Under the pieces are notes generated by a model that worked only from the letters and a program-made list of their open reading frames with translations, did not search any database and was not told the DNA's origin. The translations under genes and the position numbers were made by a program. A stretch of 8,454 nucleotides of DNA from RYN-433 sp036558265 (GTDB lineage: Bacteria > Planctomycetota > Phycisphaerae > Tepidisphaerales > Tepidisphaeraceae). Where the stretch lies: assembly GCA_036558265.1 (NCBI GenBank), contig DATBFY010000298.1, positions 1 to 8,454 on the forward strand, read 5' to 3'. Every line of letters starts with the position of its first letter. Position 1 is the first letter of the stretch. Of this stretch, positions 7,088 to 8,454 are shown piece by piece.

Positions 7088-8454
7088 TCAACCCTTTCGC
7101 GCACCTCGCGCTGTGGGCGCGATGACGGGCGCGGCCGCGTCGCGATGCCGCCGGCCGGAACGCCCGGAGCGCAGCACGGTGCCGTCGTTGCCGTTGATAT
7201 TGTCGCCGTTCCCGTTCGGGTTCGGCTCGGGTTGTGGTGTCGGCAATTGCGTCGGGACGTCCACGAACTGGACCGCGCCGCTATCGGCGGAGACGATCTT
7301 GCTCACCTGCGTAACCGGCTTGAGCGCATCGGGATCGAGGTTGAGCGCCTGCTTATTGAGGAAGGCTTCGATCGTGGCGGTGACCGGTGGGCCCGAGACG
7401 CGCTGGACGGACATGGCGTACGTGCCGCTGGTGAACGTGTTGGCCGGCCAGTAGACGACCTCGATCCCACCGCCCTTGCCGCCGCGGTGGTCGAAGGGGA
7501 TCACACCGCCCGAGCGCGAGCGGTCCAACCCGCCAATCGGGTAGATGAACTCCGAGTGCCCGTCGGGAAAGTTGGGGGTGCTGACGGCCAGGTCCAGGTT
7601 GGCCGGGCCGTCCCAGCGGACGACGAAGTTGAGCACCCCGGGCAACGAGCTCTGAAGCTGCGCATCGGTCGGCCGGCCACCACCGCGGACGACGCGGATG
7701 CCGTTCTCGATCGAGACGTCGGCGCCGCGGAGGATCAGCGTGTTGATCAGCGCCTCTTCGGACGAGGTGCGCGCCTGCTCGATGCCGGGGTCTACCACCG
7801 CCTGGGCGACCGCGAATTGTGCCGGGCCGGCGCTGTCGGAGCGGACCACGGTCTTGCCTTGCCCCTTGTTGCCGAACGCGACCGCCTGGCGGCGCAGGGT
7901 GCTGAACTGGGCGCGGCCGGTGAGGCTGACCGCCTCGGGCGTGTAGGGGCGTTGGTCGAAGAGGCTGACCTTGGTGCCGCGGATCGCCAGGTTGGAGTTG
8001 GGGCTGCGGATCGTGGCCTCGTGCTCGACGCCGGCGCCGGCGATGTCGTAGCGCACGCGGCCGTACTTCATGCCGACGTCGGTGGTCACCTTTCCCTGTT
8101 TCTGATAGGCCTCCAGCACGGTGGCGGTCGTGAGTCGGTCCACGCCAATCGTCTGGTCGGGGGGCACGGTCATCACGACTGCTCCGCGCGCGCCCGTGCG
8201 GATCGAGGCGTCCCTGCGCAGGGTCTTGCCGGCCGTCAACGGCTCCCACTTGGCGGCGTCATTGATGCGGAATTCCACCGTGCCCTGAACCTTAATTACC
8301 GTGGCGACCAGTTCGCCCGCCTCGGCGGCAGGGGCCGTCGTCGTCGTCGTGGTGACGGGACCGTCAGCCATCATGCTAGCCAGGATCGGGTTCGCGAGGG
8401 TGAGTTGGGTCGGGTCGGCTGCCAGCTTCAACGCCGGATCGACGCGGTCGTCTT
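7088..8454 (-). CDS. FecR-domain protein with a second beta-sandwich domain (DUF2135/YfaP-like), 5' partial
   Basis: The frame is open to the window edge (…DDRVDPALKLAADPT), so the TTG at 8431-8429 is probably internal and the start is outside. About 454 codons are visible. A Thr-rich run (six Thr near 8350) precedes a FecR domain (about 8317-7967), with VIKVQGTVEFR, LTAGKTLRRDASIRTG, GMKYGRVRYDI and the hallmark RSPNSNLAIRGTKVSLFD. A second domain (about 7639-7367) has VVRWDGPANLDLAVSTPNFPD, GGLDRSRSGG and NTFTSGTYAMSVQRVSGPP, resembling the DUF2135/YfaP-type sandwich in which a Trp-Asp and a Leu-Asp-Leu strand are typical. Then come a Pro/Asn/Gly linker (PTPQPEPNPNGNGDN) and a basic tail. 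FecR classically transmits siderophore signals to a sigma factor, but planctomycete proteins carrying the domain are often large surface proteins. No sigma-factor or TonB-receptor gene is seen in the window, so a structural or surface role is more likely. It converges with the HEAT gene. Confidence 0.87.
   Translation of the reverse strand, partial: DDRVDPALKLAADPTQLTLANPILASMMADGPVTTTTTTAPAAEAGELVATVIKVQGTVEFRINDAAKWEPLTAGKTLRRDASIRTGARGAVVMTVPPDQTIGVDRLTTATVLEAYQKQGKVTTDVGMKYGRVRYDIAGAGVEHEATIRSPNSNLAIRGTKVSLFDQRPYTPEAVSLTGRAQFSTLRRQAVAFGNKGQGKTVVRSDSAGPAQFAVAQAVVDPGIEQARTSSEEALINTLILRGADVSIENGIRVVRGGGRPTDAQLQSSLPGVLNFVVRWDGPANLDLAVSTPNFPDGHSEFIYPIGGLDRSRSGGVIPFDHRGGKGGGIEVVYWPANTFTSGTYAMSVQRVSGPPVTATIEAFLNKQALNLDPDALKPVTQVSKIVSADSGAVQFVDVPTQLPTPQPEPNPNGNGDNINGNDGTVLRSGRSGRRHRDAAAPVIAPTARGARKG

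Noticed and set aside
7353..8249. 298-codon second minus-strand frame inside the FecR gene
   Set aside because: It is an Arg/Pro/His-rich shifted reading of the FecR gene without any domain; the FecR frame explains the same bases.
8336..8350. Short GTC/CGT trinucleotide run as a phase-variable repeat
   Set aside because: Only about five units, in frame, coding for part of a Thr run. A change in copy number would not shift the frame, and such runs are common in GC-rich genes.
8429..8431. TTG as the start codon of the FecR protein
   Set aside because: The frame is open and protein-like up to the window edge (DDRVDPALK), and no signal peptide follows the TTG, so the gene is more likely cut by the window.

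Overview
The window reads as chromosomal DNA from a GC-rich bacterium, most likely a planctomycete of the Phycisphaerae type. This is inferred from gene content: a Tat-exported Gfo/Idh/MocA oxidoreductase next to an exported HEAT-repeat protein, a C-terminal double discoidin module of the kind seen on carbohydrate-active enzymes, and a FecR-domain surface protein. Verrucomicrobiota remains possible. No rRNA, tRNA, CRISPR array or recognisable transposase was seen.

Layout: (1) Bases 1-758 hold the 3' end of a + strand gene with two F5/8 type C (discoidin) repeats; its catalytic part lies outside the window. (2) Bases 759-1027 are intergenic, with a nested GC-rich inverted-repeat structure and a possible extended -10 promoter for the next gene. 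(3) Bases 1028-3034 (+) encode a membrane histidine kinase with a Cache-type extracytoplasmic sensor. (4) Bases 3027-3614 (-) encode a short response regulator (receiver plus coiled coil, no DNA-binding domain). It converges on the kinase gene and the two stop regions overlap by 8 bases. (5) Bases 3615-3756 are a divergent intergenic region with a TATACT box for the regulator and a hairpin with an A6/T6 run. (6) Bases 3757-5043 (+) encode the Tat-exported Gfo/Idh oxidoreductase, followed 41 bases later by (7) bases 5085-7055 (+), an exported HEAT-repeat protein. These two probably form an operon. (8) Bases 7088-8454 (-) are the bulk of a FecR-domain protein whose 5' end is outside the window.

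How the parts may work together (inference): the kinase and regulator look like a cognate pair that passes phosphate from a periplasmic ligand signal to a regulator acting by protein contact. The oxidoreductase and HEAT protein probably act in the periplasm on sugars or sugar derivatives. The discoidin protein fits the same polysaccharide-degrading lifestyle. Nothing in the sequence proves that the kinase controls the oxidoreductase operon. I did not find clear evidence of a wholly new system. The least explained signals are the nested inverted repeat at 771-950, the regulator-facing hairpin at 3685-3721, and a sharp codon-usage dip inside the oxidoreductase gene.
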